Part shown: positions 62,897 through 64,000 of the stretch, piece by piece
Layout: every line of letters starts with the position of its first letter
Position numbering within the stretch: position 1 is the stretch's first letter
Assembly (NCBI GenBank): GCA_963814865.1
Contig: CAWFEN010000015.1
Location: 186,001-250,000, forward strand
From: AP-15 sp963814865
Lineage (GTDB): Bacteria; Pseudomonadota; Alphaproteobacteria; ATCC43930; CGMCC-115725
Length of the DNA: 64,000 nt
Reading direction: 5' to 3'
Translations under genes and position numbers: made by a program
The notes under the pieces: generated by a model
What the model was told of the DNA's origin: nothing
The model's input: only the letters and a program-made list of their open reading frames with translations
The model's database searches: none

Positions 62897-64000
62897 CCCG
62901 TCTTATTCACCAGGGTGTCGGAAGGAGCCCGGCAAGCTTCGCGTTGGGGTCGATGCGAGGTTGAGGGTGGCGGCACGGTTGCCGCGGGGTGTGATCGGTG
63001 TGGTCGGCGCTGGAGGTTTGCGAGAGGGGCTTGGGCGGGGCGACAGCGGCCCCGCGGTTTACGGTCCGGCTGGCATCAGCGCTGCGGCGATGTGACGGAA
63101 GAGGCTGGCCTCGGGGCAGGCGGCGGCGAAGGCGAGGCGGACGCGCGAGGCGGTCTCGATGATGCGGGTGCCGAGCTTCAACAGACGCAGGCGGATGGTG
63201 GCAAACTCGGCGGTGGCGAGCGCATCGGTCTTGGGGATGGCGTCGCGCACCGAGAGGATCAGCCAATAAGCGGCGGTGTGGAGAATGAGCCGCATCTGGT
63301 TGGCGAGCGGGCTGCGGCAGCTGGTGCGGTCGGAGGCGAGCTGGGTCTTGTGCAGTTTGATCAAATTCTCGGCCTGGCCGCGGGTGCAGTAGAGCGTCTC
63401 GTAGACGTGCTGGGCCGAGCCGGTGTCGAGGCTGGTGACGACAAAGCGGATGTCGAGCCCCTTGGTGGTGGCCTCGATGCGGGCGCAGGCGCGGCGCTGC
63501 TTGGTCCAGGACTTGGCCTGGTAGCGGGCTTCGGCAAAGCCGCGCAGGGTGGGCTTTTGCTCGAGCGCACGGCGGGTGCGAATATCATCGGCGGTTTCAT
63601 CGACCAGCCGGTCGAGCACGGCGTTACCGGGCAGCCCGAAGATGAAGTCGAGGCCGTTTTCTTCGCACCACGCCATCACTTGCGGGCGCCCGTAATGGCC
63701 GTCGCCGCGGATGGTGATGCGGGTCAAGGGCCAGTGCCGGCGGATGCGGCGGACGAGGCGTCGCAGATGGCCGCGCACCTCCGCGCCCGAGGGCGTCTTG
63801 CCGGGGCGCAGCAACACGGCGACCGGTCGGCTGGTTGCCGTGTCGTAGACATGGATCGGCAGAAAGCAGCGCTCGTCGTAATGGGCATTGAAAAACGAGA
63901 GCTGCTGATGGCCGTGAACGACATCGACGGTGTCGTCGATATCGAGGGTCACGGCCTCGGGCGCCGTCTTGTAGCTGGCGCAGTAGAGATCGACCATCAC
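62897..64000 (-). mobile_element. IS1380-family element, second copy, continues past window end
   Basis: Begins (3' end of the element) with CCCGTCTTATTCACC at 62897, matching the end of the first copy at 30218 in opposite orientation. The transposase 5' end and the other terminus lie beyond the window. Confidence 0.8.
63059..64000 (-). CDS. IS1380-family transposase, N-terminus outside window
   Basis: 313 residues visible, open to the window edge. VTLDIDDTVDVVHGHQQLSF has the first catalytic Asp region; NAHYDERCFLPIHVYDTATS, ITIRGDGHYGRPQVMAWCEE (second Asp), GLDFIFGLPGNAVLDRLVDE, LYCTRGQAENLIKLHKTQLA (Glu in the RGQAENLIK signature) and LILHTAAYWLILSVRDAIPK complete the DDE fold. The C-terminus ends LFRHIAAALMPAGP. 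No frame break is seen, so it may encode an active transposase. It bounds the ICE-like region on the right. Confidence 0.92.
   Translation of the reverse strand: MMVDLYCASYKTAPEAVTLDIDDTVDVVHGHQQLSFFNAHYDERCFLPIHVYDTATSRPVAVLLRPGKTPSGAEVRGHLRRLVRRIRRHWPLTRITIRGDGHYGRPQVMAWCEENGLDFIFGLPGNAVLDRLVDETADDIRTRRALEQKPTLRGFAEARYQAKSWTKQRRACARIEATTKGLDIRFVVTSLDTGSAQHVYETLYCTRGQAENLIKLHKTQLASDRTSCRSPLANQMRLILHTAAYWLILSVRDAIPKTDALATAEFATIRLRLLKLGTRIIETASRVRLAFAAACPEASLFRHIAAALMPAGP

Overview
The window is GC-rich DNA that most likely comes from an alphaproteobacterium. The evidence is a GTTC-N7-GTTC LexA box in front of dinB, an intergenic palindrome of the kind dispersed in Rhizobiales-type genomes, and a DUF736 / DUF2840 / TraF-like S26 / DUF3363 relaxase / TraG backbone typical of alphaproteobacterial integrative conjugative elements (ICEs). 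Much of it is accessory DNA. Many genes carry single-base indels that a neighbouring frame repairs, including compensating pairs inside one gene. Most of these look like residual sequencing errors rather than decay, so several entries are reported as one gene crossing frames.

Layout. 1-6.6 kb: a redox and glycosylation cluster. It holds a ModA-like binding protein, a di-haem cytochrome b, a Tat-exported sulfite-oxidase-fold molybdoenzyme, a TIGR04282/DUF2064 transferase, a SPASM radical SAM enzyme, a family-2 glycosyltransferase and a convergent polytopic membrane protein. 6.75-21.7 kb: two inverted copies of one IS6-family element enclose a complete urea island, urtABCDE-ureDABCEFG, read as one minus-strand operon behind a candidate sigma-54 promoter. 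Remains of defence genes, a Tn3 transposase, a resolvase, IS21 and a tRNA-Ser 3' end lie between the operon and the insertion sequences. 21.7-31 kb: a mobile-element graveyard with a DUF3800 remnant, an IS1595 transposase, an IS5-group element with intact ends, the 3' part of a group II intron, an internally deleted Tn3 transposon and half an IS1380. The housekeeping-type genes here are a HiPIP, a gamma-glutamyltransferase and a broken deazaflavin-dependent nitroreductase.

31.3-62.9 kb: an ICE or plasmid-like element. The backbone is a leader, DUF736, XRE regulator, DUF2285, DUF6499/DUF2285, [cargo 1], AlpA-like HTH, RepA, degenerate ParA, DUF2840, TraF-like protease, lytic transglycosylase, relaxase, DUF6880, TraG, CopG-like protein, [cargo 2] and a small membrane protein, ending in a second leader. 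No trb mating-pair genes follow the CopG-like gene. Cargo 1 (33.6-41.9 kb) has a cobalamin-binding-type protein, GFA protein, glyoxalase-fold protein, M20 peptidase, alpha/beta hydrolase, GST, LysR, SDR and HpcH aldolase. Cargo 2 (51.7-60.7 kb) has an oxidoreductase fragment, an AbgB-like M20 peptidase, an EthD-like protein, two luciferase-like monooxygenases, SOS-controlled dinB, an epoxide-hydrolase-like enzyme and an SDR. The two leaders are about 310-bp direct repeats. Recombination between them would release a circle of about 30.4 kb in canonical gene order, which is the most interesting structural feature here.

Working together: the urea island is a self-contained nitrogen-scavenging unit (uptake, hydrolysis, nickel insertion). 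The two cargo blocks look like small-molecule catabolism modules carried on a transfer backbone that keeps DNA processing (RepA, relaxase, coupling protein) but has lost its own mating channel.
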